Origin: Castanea sativa
Taxonomy: Eukaryota > Streptophyta > Magnoliopsida > Fagales > Fagaceae
Length of the DNA stretch: 64,000 nt
Assembly: GCF_040712315.1 (NCBI RefSeq)
Contig: NC_134020.1
Location: 51,073,751-51,137,750, forward strand
Direction of reading: 5' to 3'
Shown here one piece after another: positions 23,319 through 35,661 of the stretch. Every line of letters starts with the position of its first letter. The stretch's first letter is position 1. The position numbers and the translations under genes are program-made. Under the pieces are notes generated by a model. It ran no database searches, was not told the DNA's origin, and worked only from the letters and a program-made list of their open reading frames with translations.

Positions 23319-26300
23319 GGGTAAATTTCATTAACCTCCCCTGAGGTTTGGGTTAATACCACCCAGGTCTAATACATTTCAAAATTGACCAACTTGGTCC
23401 CTAATGACAACTTAGTCCCTAAACAAACCAAACAATTCGTTAGTGATATTCTCTTCTTTCTCCCACCTTCGTCTTTGTCTCTCTAACCGAAAATACCCAA
23501 CCCAAATCTCTGAATCCATAAGAACACTACCAAAATCCCACTAAAGATTTCTTGAAAATGTTACAAAAAAGCACATAAAAATCACTCTTTCAAAACCCAT
23601 CAATTCGCGTGTAAACCCCATTGAAATCTCCTAATAACCCCAACAAAAATCCCCAAAAACCAGAAAAAAAAAATCCTGACCAAACAACACATAGAAAATC
23701 AATACAAAATGTCACGCCCCAAACCCCAAAGGGTCCAAAGCATGAGAAAGACGTTTCAAGTACCTGTAAATTTTTTCCTTTTTTGACAATTCAATCCACA
23801 TAAATCCCATCAAGTACCAATATCAAGAATTACCATAATAATTCCATTGAATATACTCTCATGTAAGTCAAAGCTCTAAGCATTAATTACAAGGACCATT
23901 GGCCACAAAAGAATAGAGGTCTGAATAAACGATTAGATATTAACAGCTTGTCCCATCAGTGGGAATAAAGTCACAAACACCATAATATACAAAAGAATGA
24001 GTCAAGTCTATTCTAAGATGTATATCATCAAATAACTCCATTACAAAAGTTTAGTCTCCATCAGTAGTTAGTCTAACTACTGTTAGCCACCAAAAAAAGC
24101 TTTCTCAAAAAATTGTTGCCTACTCTGAAAAGTTTATAAAAATAATAGAATGAGATAGAGTCTAATAAGTAGCATAATTAATGGGGTTGGGGGAAATGCA
24201 AGTTTCATCTTCAATAATAATAATATGACAAGAATGATTAAGTGATGAAACACATAGTTTCTCAAAGTAAATACCTTGAAACTATATACCATAATCTACA
24301 ATCTGTGAGCACTAACAATATAATTTTCAAAACCATAAAATCTAACATACAATAAATTATCACAAATATACTGCACTACCACATAGACCAGTCAGGGGAT
24401 CCACCCATTCACAACTGGCATGATATTGTCCTTTCTGGTATGCAGACTCTTGACTCCATGGACAGCAACCTCACCCATACCCTCAAGGTTTTTCTCTCTC
24501 TCCATGGGCAGCAGAGAGAGCGCGTCAAATAGGATCTTTCTTGCATGTGGTCTCTTGGCCCCATGGACAGCAGCCTCACCCACATACAATTAAGGAACCT
24601 CTTCCCCCCATGGACAGTAGGGAAAATTGCGTCATCCAAAGTGAAAGGGCACTGGCCTGGATTTGATTCCGTTATCACAAAGACTACGAAAACAAAATCG
24701 GGTGATCACCGGAAAACCACACTTACAAGCACATAAAGCTCACAGGTTACATTACTTTCAAATACATAGTTTATATCTAGGTAATTTCAAGAAAACCTTA
24801 AATAATCTAACTTCCACAAGGTTTGTAAGGTTTTCAACTTCATTCTTGTCAAAAAGATTTTATATTTATTTCCTACTAACAAGACAAGATAAGCATCTTT
24901 AGATTTTCTAATAAACCATAAAATCCATAATTTCCTTATCAAAGATTAAATAAAAGATGTTCATTTCTCCATGTCAACAATTTATGCATTTCCCCAAATG
25001 CAATGCCAAATATGATGCATTTTCATATATAATCATAAATATATTAAGGTTACAACACAATAGTTATTAGGAAAATATAGTTTCCATAGGTAGTTTCCAA
25101 AAGCGTGTCTAACCCAAAAACAACATTTATGCAACATGGTTATTTTTCAAAAATCCCATTAAAAAGCTACTTACCTCGCAACCACAAAAGCCTAACTCTC
25201 CAAGCTCCAAGGAGATTAGCTAGAACCTAAACAATATCAAGTATATCTATTACAATAAGCATAGAGCTCGAAATTGTATCTAGCTACAATTTAGGATTTG
25301 CCAAATAAACACTTAATTAGATAAGCCTAGTATTTAACCTCATCAATAATAATTTATACCACTTCCAAATTTTCTCAAAATTTCATTACAAGGCATAGAC
25401 TCCAACTTATCATCATGTCATTGCAAGCTTCACCTTTACCATAAGAGATCCTAACACTTTATGAATTTCTTCCTCAATATACATGTCATTTCAAGAGACT
25501 CACAAAACAACAACATATATAACAATATCCACCATTACAAACCCATACATAAAAACACATAAATATCACTTCCAATACTCATAAATCTCATGGGTATCAT
25601 TATTAAAGCTTAGATAAAAAATAATCTCAAGCAAAGGTGTAAAACCCACCAAAAAGATTATAAATTTTTACCTCAAATAAAAGATGTGAAGGTGCTTATG
25701 GGTTCACAAGAATTTTCCGATGATCTTGCCGGAAAATGACAGTGGAAGTAGTGATATGGAGGTACCGGCAGAAGAGTTTGAGGGAGTGAAGACTAGTGTT
25801 CTACTGAAAATGAAAAAGAAGAAAAGAGAAGGAGAAGTGAGGAGCCGGTCAAAGAAAGTAAGAGATAAGTGAAAAATGAGTGGTGGGGAGTGGGGTTAGG
25901 TGGGGGCACGTGTGGGCTAAAAAATCTGACTTTTTCTCTTTTCTTTTCTTTTTTTGGACTGACTAGGACATGACACAAAACCACCCAAGACCCCACTTTA
26001 AACATCAGAATAGAAACGAGAAAAAAAAAAAACAAAAACAAAAAAACACACCATGAGATTGGGGTCATCATCCCCTGAAGAACACTGCCCAAATTTGAAA
26101 TCTAAAGCCCATGCCCAGATCCATGCTGCCACTACAAAAGACAATGGAGTGATCTAGATCGAAGCAACATCAACACTACCGCGTGGGTTTTGGTAAGAGA
26201 GAGAGAGAAAGGGACGAGAGTCCGTTGATGGCATCAAACTTGGTGGGAGTCGAGAAGACCCTTACATGGTGGTGTTGCTGACACCGATGACTAAGCTTAT

Positions 26301-26555
26301 AGGTTTCACCAGTGACACATGGTTCTATTAGATAGAGATATTTGAGAGAGTAGTTTGAGAGCAGAAGAGAGAGTTTGAGAGAGAGGGATCTGGGACCAAA
26401 TGGAAGAGAGAGAGAGAGAGAAAGAATAGAAACTAACGGTGTTTGAGCTTATTAGGGACCAATTTGTCTTTAGGGACTAGATTGGTCAACTTTGAGATGT
26501 ATTGGACTTGGCTGGTATTAACCCAAACCTCAGGAGAGGTTAATGAAATTTATCC
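23319..26555. mobile_element. Mutator-like (MULE) non-autonomous element, 9-bp TSD
   Basis: Inverted termini of roughly 110-130 bp: the left end opens GGGTAAATTTCATTAACCTC and the right end is its inverse (GGATAAATTTCATTAACCTC on the other strand). The flanks are AAAATTAAT at 23310-23318 and 26556-26564, a perfect 9-bp duplication as made by Mutator transposases. No transposase is visible. Without the nested LTR-like element it is under 1 kb. The purine/pyrimidine-rich stretch 26170-26430 is low complexity. Confidence 0.9.
23710..25976 (-). mobile_element. Solo-LTR-like element nested in the MULE, TSD CAAAA
   Basis: It begins TGTCACGCCCC and ends AGGACATGACA, with CAAAA at 23705-23709 and 25977-25981. 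It is a relative of the elements at 14140 and 15239 in the outer orientation, sharing the CCATGGG cluster and the TAGCATAATTAATGGGG word. At 2267 bp it is the most compact copy and a good reference for the family. Confidence 0.87.
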
Positions 26556-26564
26556 AAAATTAAT

Positions 26565-26904
26565 TAAATAAAGAAAAAAATTCTACCGAAATTTGAGTTC
26601 GAGATGCATACGCATAATTAATCATGCATATGCATGTTCAAAAACATGCTCGTGCATACTCAAGTATGCGTATGAATCCTCAACACATAATATGTAAAAA
26701 TCACATTTTGCAAGTTTAATTAAACAAATATATTAACAAAAAAAAATAAAGGAGCATGTTAGAAACCCTAAACACTAAACTAACATAAAGAAAATAAAAT
26801 AAAACATTATCATAAGCAAATAACTATGAAACAAATCAAATAAGTATACTAAACTAACATCAGATAAACAATCATGTCAAACTTATATAAAACTAAAATA
26901 ATAA
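26565..26904. other. AT-rich intergenic DNA
   Basis: Alternating ATGCAT words at 26600-26680, then A-rich sequence. No gene or element end recognised. Confidence 0.4.
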
Positions 26905-28185
26905 AACAAAAAGAACCAAAACAGACTATGATCAACCCCAAATCATATTAACACATATCAAAAGATTTAAAATCAAAAAACAAATTAAATATAACAAGTT
27001 AAAGAAACTATATTAAGAACTCATGTAAATCATGTTAAGCATAGGAGGAGTTCACGAGAAGAACACTCACCTTACTTGGGATCACGAGTTTGAGGTTTTT
27101 AACCGGCCCCTTAGTGCCTACAACACAAAGATTAAATTAAGAGAACAAAGATAATAAACGCAATAGTTTTAGGTAATCACAAGTCAAGAACAAGATTAGT
27201 TTTGAAAAAAAATTAGAAAACAAACTTTCTGCTTTAGAACTAACTAAAAAGTGGTTTTTTGATGATTAAGAAACATGCTAAGGTCCATGTGAGTGTTTTA
27301 GAAAATATGATTAGAGTTTAGAAAAGATAGTTTGGAGGCAAAAAAATAACTCTCTCTAGCTAAGATTTAGATTGGAGAAATAAGGTGAGTATTTATACAT
27401 ATAAAATAGGGTTTTAGGGCCTTTTTGGAGGGTCTGAGACGTTACAAAGAATAAAGCTTTGATCTCTTAAAATTCAGTTTTTGAGGTTCTGGAATTGAGC
27501 ATACGCGCACAGAACCCTAAATTCCACTACATTGCCAACCCAACTTCAATCAGCCATAACATACTCATTTTAAATCCAAATTATACAAAATTTATGCCAA
27601 AATTGAAGCTCAAGATGTATAATTTCCAATGAAATGAAAATTCACTGAATATTATTTGTGCGTCAAAAGTTATAACCAAAATAATGAGCAATGTCATTTT
27701 TGAGCTGTGATTACCTCCGAACTATTAAGAACTCTTTAATTAACATTGGTTGAAGTATGTCAAGCTCATCATTGGGGTCGGAAACCAAATATTATTAACA
27801 AGTACAAAATGAGATGTCTAGGTGCAAGAATCCAAAAATAATAAAAAGTGACAATTGAAAATGGAACTTCACCACTATAAGCATAATGTAGTTCAACATC
27901 TAGACTTCTAAAAATTTGTTAAATATTTTTTAATTATGTTAATGGCTAGTAAAGAGTAAGGACTATAAAATCAATGACCTACTATTTTGTTTATAAAGTA
28001 GTTGTACTTGGATTGTATTTACTCTTCCACTTACTACTGCAATTATTTCAAACAAGCATTTTCAATCATAAATATTATCCAACTAAATTTCATAACAAAA
28101 TGTAAGGTGCTATTCTAGTCTTTCAAGAGGGCATTTAGATTTATGCATTAAAGGAAATTGTTGTGAAATTTAGTACAAAATTAAT

Positions 28186-29024
28186 TGTAAGGACACAATT
28201 CGAGCCCGAACCCACAGTCAGAAGGGGATGGGCCTGAAAGGCCTTTTTACGATTAAATTTGTAGAGAGTGGGCTTGAAATCTAGCTTCTAATGATGTTTA
28301 GATAACAAAAAATGATGAGCTTTGATCACAATGGTACACATAAGGAACTGTTTGTATGGATATGAAAGAAATCCTCTCCTCGAACACAAACCGAGGATGA
28401 CTTATATTACTGCTTCCCAAGATAGATTACAATTATGGATAGTGAGGTCTACAGTGTTTTTTCTCTCCTTTTTCGATCCTCTTTGTTGAAGGTCCCTTCT
28501 TTCCTTTATACTCCCTCCTTCTTCTCCTCTTCATCCTCCATGTCAGGGTTAGATTGCTGGTTTAGATACTTGTCCCATCCACCTCCCCTCAAATCTTTGG
28601 AGATGGGAACAAGGTTAAACTCTGATGTTCATGTCTCACTTCCCCATTAATGTGGCCAGAATAGCAATTACAGAACATTCAATGCAAGGGCGGTGGTAAC
28701 AGCTTTATTTCAGATCCACCACCCTTCTTCTTATCCTCCACGTTTACCGTGTCTACCCTTACCTGTAAGATTTTCAAGAACATAGCCTGTGGATGTTAAC
28801 CGACCCTTCTCCTACCTCGGCTTCACATAGCTGAGGACATAATCTTCCTCGGACTAACTTCTTGGACATACTTGTCCAGACACTATCTCTTTTTTTATTT
28901 AGTATTGCCTTATGAGTTAACATTCATACACCCTCGGACCATTCAGTGTCCTTGGACTGGGCCCTTAGCCCGAAGAATACTCTTGGGCCACCCCATACAT
29001 ATTCCTGGGCCTAATGACCCTACA
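28186..29024 (+). mobile_element. Solo LTR, 839 bp, TSD TTAAT
   Basis: It begins TGTAAGG and ends CCCTACA, with TTAAT at 28181-28185 and 29025-29029. Units A, B and C have the uninterrupted site (AAAATTAATCATAG). There are no internal coding or second LTR sequences, so it is a solo LTR left by recombination. Confidence 0.9.
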
Positions 29025-29464
29025 TTAATCATAGATGATTTCAACATTCAAAAGAGTATGAAGTTCCATTTTAATATATCAAAAATGATTGAGTTGAAAT
29101 GTATTAAGAAAATTTTATATGTACTTTTTTTTTTGTTTATATTTTATTAATGCTGAATAAGTGAACTACTTATTTTACTTTCAATGTTATTATATTCCTT
29201 ATTTTTTTAATGATAAAAAATTTTGTTCATGTTATGGCCTTCCAAAGTCAAATTCATGAATTTTTCCATGAATAAACAGGAATATCAAGTCGGTCATTTG
29301 CAACAACCATAAGATCATTATTTCATACGTACAATACAATTAATATAAATTTTTTATAACTTGGATTACAAACTCACATCGCTTAAAATAGTTTGATACA
29401 TTGAGTGCTTCATACACAGATTCACCAAAGATCTATTCTAGAGACCTTCATTCAATAAGGATGC

Positions 29465-29838
29465 CTGTGGCAGAGTCAGGAATTTATTTTTGGGGGGCCA
29501 TATGTAATTTTTTTTTTTTTTTTTGGTGCAAAATGTAAAATAGTAATGTGCAATTTTTTTTTTGGACTGTTTCTTTTTGCTTGAAAGGCCTAATAAATTG
29601 TTAAGCAGACCAAATTATGGACCAAAGTTTAATTTAATGGGCATAAAAAAAAACTTAGGGTGGTCACAAATCTTTTTTTAAGGGTAGACAATGTTTATTA
29701 TCAGGTATGGAGGCAAAATAATGAGGTTATTTAAAAATTTCAAATTATTTAAGATATTTCCACACAAAAAAAAATTAATTTTTTTAGAAATTTTGGGGGG
29801 GCCCAGGCGCCCCTCGGCCCTTTAATAGCTATGCCACT
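29465..29838 (-). mobile_element. Degenerate hAT-like element
   Basis: An insertion relative to units A-C after GGATGC. Its interior is the reverse complement of part of 31430-31530 (GACCACCCT, GGTCCATAATTTGGTC, TGGGCCTTTCAAGC words), so both belong to one family. The ends (CTGTGGCAGAG / AAGTGGCATAG) are imperfect and the target duplication is unclear. Confidence 0.6.
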
Positions 29839-29936
29839 TATGCATATTTAAAAATACAAAGATAACAAACTTCCAAAGAGAAGCATTTATTCTTATAAAA
29901 TATTTAAACTAAGACAGCGGTAGACCTTAAGCATTG

Positions 29937-30500
29937 TGGTGGGCCTTTTTGAGATGGTGGGCTGGGCTTCCTCCTACCACGCTAAGGCCCAAAGGTTCTG
30001 GGTTGGAGAGTCGGGACCGGTCCAATTGCAACTCACCTCAAACCGGCTTGTGCACAAACTAAGGCCCCTTTGTTGAGGACTTCGGTCACATGCCCATGGC
30101 AAATGAAACTATTACAAAAGAGTTACGATAGATAAATATAATATAACAACAATAAAGAAAATGCGCTTACTGTTAGCCAAAATAAACTAAAGATACTTAA
30201 TTGAGATAAAGGAAAGAACGGCACAACAACAAGAAACGCAATTTTAAAAAGTGAAATGGCTAAGATAAAAGAGAAATAATACTGATGCTTAAACAATAAC
30301 ATACTAAAAGAACGGCACAACAACAAGATGCGCTTTCTTTCTCTCTCTTTCCCATTCCACCCAATCGGATTACACCATACACACCAACCAAAAAAGAAAA
30401 AGATAAAAGAAGCATATACTAATAGTTTGATACTTTGATTACTAATTAATTACTATTTTATTTATTTATTAAAAAAAAAACTCTCATTTCCAACTATTTT
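29937..30500. other. Junction DNA left of the B12D fragment
   Basis: It opens with a GGCC-rich stretch (29937-30080) that could be an LTR or other element end, then AT-rich DNA. I identify nothing further. Confidence 0.35.
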
Positions 30501-30511
30501 TACTCATCAAA

Positions 30512-30518
30512 TATATAA
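30512..30518 (+). promoter_or_regulatory. TATA box of the B12D-like fragment
   Basis: TATATAA, 85 bp upstream of the ATG at 30603. A pyrimidine-rich stretch typical of plant leaders follows. Confidence 0.6.
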
Positions 30519-30602
30519 GATCTCGCCATTTCAATTTTCTCACTCTCTTTCCTCGCTGCATTTTCCTCAAACTTTCAAACTCTCAAGTCCTGCGTTGTTG
30601 AA

Positions 30603-30905
30603 ATGGTGAATCGATGGCTGAGGCCTAAGGTACTCTCAGATCAATAGTTGTTGTTCCACAACACCTTTATAGTATTGACTAAAAAATATCTATCCATCAA
30701 TCTTTGATTTGATTTTCTGTTTATGGCTTTTCTTTCTATAATTAGATAAGAGTTTTAGATCTATCTCAGTCCCAAATATTTAGTACTGTGTTTTTTGTTT
30801 TTATGGTAAGCGTAGGTTTATCCGTTGTTTGCGGCTATAGAAGTTGCAGTATGGATCAGCGGGTTCCAACTCATCCGCAATATCTGCATCAACCCTGAAG
30901 TCAGA
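30603..30905 (+). pseudogene. B12D-like gene, first two exons only
   Basis: Exon 1 (30603-30629) encodes MVNRWLRPK and ends at a GT donor. Exon 2 (30816-30905), after a TAG acceptor, encodes VYPLFAA...SGFQLIRNICINPEVR. This is the start of plant B12D proteins, small membrane proteins of about 85-90 residues that belong to the MLRQ/NDUFA4-like family and are reported to be mitochondrial. The single membrane helix is within exon 2. Family members continue VTKENRAAG; here the sequence breaks after the Arg and runs into the inverted minisatellite. Promoter, leader, start and first intron look intact, so it may be transcribed, but the protein is cut to about 39 residues. Confidence 0.85.
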
Positions 30906-31284
30906 TTGTGTGATGTATTGTATGTGATGAAGTCATAATGAAACACCCCTTGACCCTATAAAAGGGGGAAGCCACATAACCCATAAAAGGGGCACAGCAA
31001 ATATTACAAGACAAAATATCATCCCCTTTCATATATGAGTAGTTGTGATGCAATCTTATTTAATGTTGTACCCTCCATAAACTTGTAAAAGGGGTAAACT
31101 AAACAACCTTGTAAAAATGGAACAGCAAGGATTGTGAGCTAATATACTATACCCTTGCATATATGGATAGATTGCATGATGTCATGCAATGTATATGGTG
31201 CAATCATAATTTGTGGACTATCCTTTTGACCTTGTAAATGTGGTACAATAGAGCTTGCAAGATAAAATAACATACCCTTGCATG
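30906..31284. repeat. Inverted copy of the extensin upstream minisatellite
   Basis: The reverse complement of the modules at 10640-11200 (CCTTGTAAAA, TGGATAGATTGCATGATGTC and similar words). It continues at 32735-32860 after the hAT insertion and also appears at 55454-55580 in unit C. Confidence 0.8.
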
Positions 31285-31345
31285 CAGGGGCAGGGGCGGC
31301 GGCACGTTGAGGCCAGGGTGGTCACAGGACCACCCTGACCTGGAA

Positions 31346-31394
<49 letters not shown>

Positions 31395-32726
31395 GAAATT
31401 TTATATTTTTCTGTCCTTCAAAAAATTGTGACCACCCTCAATTTTTTTATGCCTAATAAAACTATACTTTGGTCCATAATTTGGTCCACTAAACAATATA
31501 TTGGGCCTTTCAAGCAAAAAGAAACCCAAAAAGAAATTATTGAACTAAAATCTAAAAAAAAATTATAATAATAGCAAGACAAAAAAGAACTCTGGGAAAA
31601 AAAGCTCAAGATCAATCCGGACCTCACTCACTACTCAAGCAGATTTTTAAATCAACAAAAAATAATAATAATTAAATTTCTATGCACTAATTAACTAAAC
31701 ACCCAATCAAATTTTCAACCAAAAAAATTTCTAACCTAAAGGGATATAAGAACCTCAGGTCCTCTGCAAAAGCGACTCAGCAACGCTGCAACAGCCACAC
31801 CCAGAGCAGTCGACGGTGAGATCGGAGATTGGTGACAGCGAGATCGGAAAATAAGAACCTAAGGCAACATCAAGGTATTTCAATTCTCTCTCTTTTTCTT
31901 TATCTCATCTCTGCACTGAGCCTCTGACTGAGAGCGGCGTTCTCTCTATCTCATTGTCTTCCTTGTGACTATTTTTTAATAATGCAGTGTATTGACTTAG
32001 ACTTAGACTTATTGACTATTTCTTTGCCTTTTGAAATATCTCTTTTTCTCTGCTCTGACTTAGACTTAGGCTTTCCTCTAGTTCTCTTTTGGCTAAATTG
32101 GCTTTTTATGTAAGTGTATATATGTAAATATGTAATTGTGTATTTGTGTTGACTATTGATTAGCCATTGTCTCTTGAGTGGGGGAATGGGGGTGGGGCTG
32201 TGGCATTGGATTGAGGTAGTGGTCTTGGTCCACTTAAAAGCAACACCCAAAACAACACATTATTAAAAGACAAAAAAAAAAAAAAAAAAACTATGTTATG
32301 CAGTTGGTTGAGTCAGGTGGATGATGCAATGTATTTGTATTCTTTACATTGTGCAAAACAAACTAAACAGTGGGGTGTGTGCTAGATTGCTAAAGAAAAA
32401 TAATGAAACAACTTAACAAAAATAATTAATAATTTTATTAGTATTTTAAATGAATTTATAATTTATTGTTTATTCTTTTGCTTGTTATTATTGACAAATA
32501 TTTGATAAGGAACCCACGTACCTAAGATTCATTTCCTGTGCAAGATTTATCTTCATTTTTTAAGCGAATTCATGTAAACTTTAACTTAGAAAATCTTCAT
32601 TCAGATATGAATTTACGTGTTTTTTGGTTGTTGTTGGCGTAAATATATGAATTTCTCTTTTTGTTAGACTGTGTAATTTATACTTTTTAAGGACCGCCCT
32701 GAAAAAAATTTCTGGAGCCGCCACTG
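31285..32726. mobile_element. hAT-like element, 1442 bp, 8-bp TSD
   Basis: The left end opens CAGGGGCAGGGGCGGC; the right end inverts to CAGTGGCGGCTCCAG. The flanks CTTGCATG (31277-31284) and CTTGCGTG (32727-32734) form an 8-bp duplication with one change, typical of hAT transposases. There is no transposase frame. It holds a (TA)n tract at about 31350-31391. Unit C retains only its right half. Confidence 0.82.
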
Positions 32727-32734
32727 CTTGCGTG

Positions 32735-34447
32735 TATGGGTCGATTGTGTGATGCACTTGCTATATTTGATACATACAAAAAAATCTAATGGGACATCCC
32801 ATAACCACGTAAAAGGTTATGCCCTATAACCACAACTAATATGTATCTGATTAGTTCCCATCTGCATAATTGGGGTCAGAACCAAGTTCTATCCTCTCTC
32901 CATTTTTTCCCATGCTTTTCTTTTTAATTCCAGACCATCTAGTTTAATTTTATAGCCTAGGTTTCAAAACCCTGCACTCTTGGGCCATAGCACAGAAAAC
33001 TCGCAGACAAGAGAAGAATACACATTCCTCAGATTCTCACTGGAGAATGAAAACTGCTATCAGCATGCATACCCTCCACCCCTATCTTTCAGCTCCAACA
33101 AACTCTTATGGAAAACAACCAAAACTGAAGAATTGGATACCTCCAAAAATACAGAAGAAAAAACAAAGAAATACATTGAATTGAAATTAGAACTAACCTT
33201 TCCCTGGAGTACTGATGCCTACAGTGAAATTTTGATCAAATTCACATTCAGATTTTGCTTAGGCTTGTATTCAGATGTTGTAAACTGTAACGAAATCTAG
33301 CTTTATTCGTTTGGCAAAACATTAAGTAGCTAGTATGTAGAGAGAAGAAATTTGTATTTTAAACAAATATAAGAATTTACTCAATTGTATCAAGCAGTAA
33401 CTAGATGAGTACAGTACTTATCAATAATATCAAGCCTATACAAAAGCTCCACACTAGGCTAATTCTGTTGTTCTGAAATTAAACAGGTACACTACCACAG
33501 CTTCCAAAGATGACCAACATGATAAGAACAAAGGAACGGAAACTGATTTAGAAAAGAAAAAGAATGAAACAATCCACTGTTCTATTTTCTTCTATACAGC
33601 TATCTTGTAATACCCCAAGTTGTACAAGCTACTACATGGGTAAAAAAGAAGACAGATTAGCTTAAACTAAAAGTTACCATCTTTCAAGCTTCAACATCTG
33701 AGGTATTAGATAGTTACCAAAGAATTCTATGAGGATTAATCACTCGAAGCCACCTTCAAAAATGGTCCTGGCAGGTTTTGAACGTGCAACCTTCAAACAT
33801 GTGGCAATGCTGGAACATGATGTTGCTTCAAGAACGAATGCTGCTTTCATTTTCAATTTCTAAAGGCAGCATATATTTGTATGTAGGTTTCTAGCATTTA
33901 CAAGTTTTCACGGAAGGAAAAGAGCATTCACAGTGAAGTCACCGTATAAACAATTAAACATGCACATTTACCACATGAGAAACAAAACGAAGAATCACGC
34001 ATCTTACTGTAATAACCACTTACCCAATATTGCATATCATAACCACCAAGAACGTTGAAGATGAAATACTATTTTCTTTTTTCTACATTAAAAGACAAAT
34101 ATCAAATCAAGTGAATATTGCCAGTCTCTCATCTGAGCCACCACATGTAAAATCTATGTATTGTAAATACCCTAATGTACACACTAGTTATATATTTTGT
34201 ACGTGCATGCCTATCTATTAGTGTTAGATTGCATAGGATTTTAGTCTAAGAGCAAGTGTGCTCCAATCACGTTAAATAATTCACAACAAATCTGTCCATA
34301 GCCTAAATAAACCTCCATTTTCCTTAGTCAAAACTCAAAACAGATACTTGCCAACTGAGAGAAACAGTAAAGCAAGTTGCAGTGCAGGAACTGACTTGGT
34401 AATGATTCATTACTCTGGCAATAAAGAGCTATAAAATCATGTGCTGT
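32735..34447. repeat. Array unit B, left part
   Basis: Nearly identical to 55454-57175 of unit C. A conserved open frame of about 106 codons at 32980-33300 starts at TTG and differs between B and C almost only by amino-acid-changing substitutions, so I do not call it a gene. No other feature recognised. Confidence 0.8.
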
Positions 34448-34828
34448 TAAACCAAAATAATGAGTAAATGTCACCTTTCAGCATCGTTTTCAAAGCAATT
34501 TGAGCACTTTTGAATTATGATTACCTCCAAATTATTACGAACTCTTTAATTACCATTGGTTAAACTATGTCAAGCTCATCATTGGAGCTGGAGACCAAAT
34601 ATTATTAATAGGTACAAAATGAGGTGTCTACATGCAAGAATCCAAAAATTATAAAAATGACCATTGAAAATGGAACTTCACCATTATAAGGCATAATTTA
34701 GTTCAACATCTAGACTTCTAAAAATTTGTTACATATTTGTTAATCATGTTAATTTCTAGTAAAGAGTAAGGACTATAAAATCAATGACCTACTATTTTGT
34801 TTATAAAGTAGTTGTACTTGGATTGTAT

Positions 34829-34953
34829 GAAAAATTTTGTATGCGCCAAGCGCATGAGCCTTCCCCCTCATAGACAGGTGGGCCCCACACCTGTGGGACC
34901 CACCTATCAATGAGAGAGATGTCTCATGCGCCTGGCGCATGAGATACTCTCTC
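34829..34953. mobile_element. Foldback MITE, 125 bp, 9-bp TSD
   Basis: Almost the whole insert is palindromic: TGCGCCAAGCGCATGAG pairs with CTCATGCGCCTGGCGCA, and CTCATAGACAGGTGGG pairs with CCCACCTATCAATGAG. GGATTGTAT at 34820-34828 recurs at 34954-34962. Units A and C have the site once. The 9-bp duplication suggests mobilisation by a Mutator-type transposase. Confidence 0.85.
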
Positions 34954-35661
34954 GGATTGTATTTCTAGAGGGAATTTTGATTTATCCATTAAAGGAATTG
35001 TTGTGAAATTTAGTACAAAATTAATCATAGATGATTACAGCATTCAAAAGATTATCAAGTTCTATTTTGATATATCATAAATGATTGAGTTGAAATGTAT
35101 TAAGAAAATTTTATATGTACTTTTTTTGCTTATATTTTATTAATACTGAATAAGTGAACTACTTATTTTACTTTCAATGTTATTATATTCCTTATTTTTT
35201 TAATGATAAAAAATGTTGTTCATGTTATGGCCTTCCAAATTCAAATTCATGAATTTTTCCATGAATAAACTGTAATATCAAGTCGTCATTTGCAACAAAC
35301 ATAAGATCATTATTTCATACATACAATACAATTAATATAAATTTTTTAGAACTTGGATTATAAACTCACATCGCTTAAAATAGTTTGCCACATTGAGTGC
35401 TTCATACACAAATTCACCAAAGATCTATACTAGAGACCTTCATTATTCAATAAGGATGCATATTTAAAATTACAAAGATAACAAATTTGCCACACTTGAC
35501 TTCCAAAGAGAAGCATTATTCTTATAAAATAGTTAAACTAAGACCTTAAGCATAATAACCATTTAGAGGTAGCAGTACATAGGTGAAGCACAAAGTGATC
35601 GTGGTGGTGGGTATTAGCAATCGCGAGAAGATCTCGGTGGTGGTCGAGGTCTTGGTGGTGG

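Larger units (their letters stand above)
26905..29936. repeat. Truncated array unit without its extensin gene (B')
   Basis: From 27540 this copies the gene's downstream flank (compare 8577-9660 and 57640-58855), interrupted by a solo LTR (28186-29024) and a hAT remnant (29465-29838). The match stops at GACCTTAAGCAT (29936), about 120 bp short of where the extensin-like stop codon would lie; unrelated DNA follows. 26905-27960 is also duplicated at 43434-44515. Confidence 0.82.

Noticed and set aside
32980..33300. 106-codon frame shared by B and C (55590-56021)
   Set aside because: It lacks an ATG start and nearly all B/C differences change amino acids, so it looks neutral.
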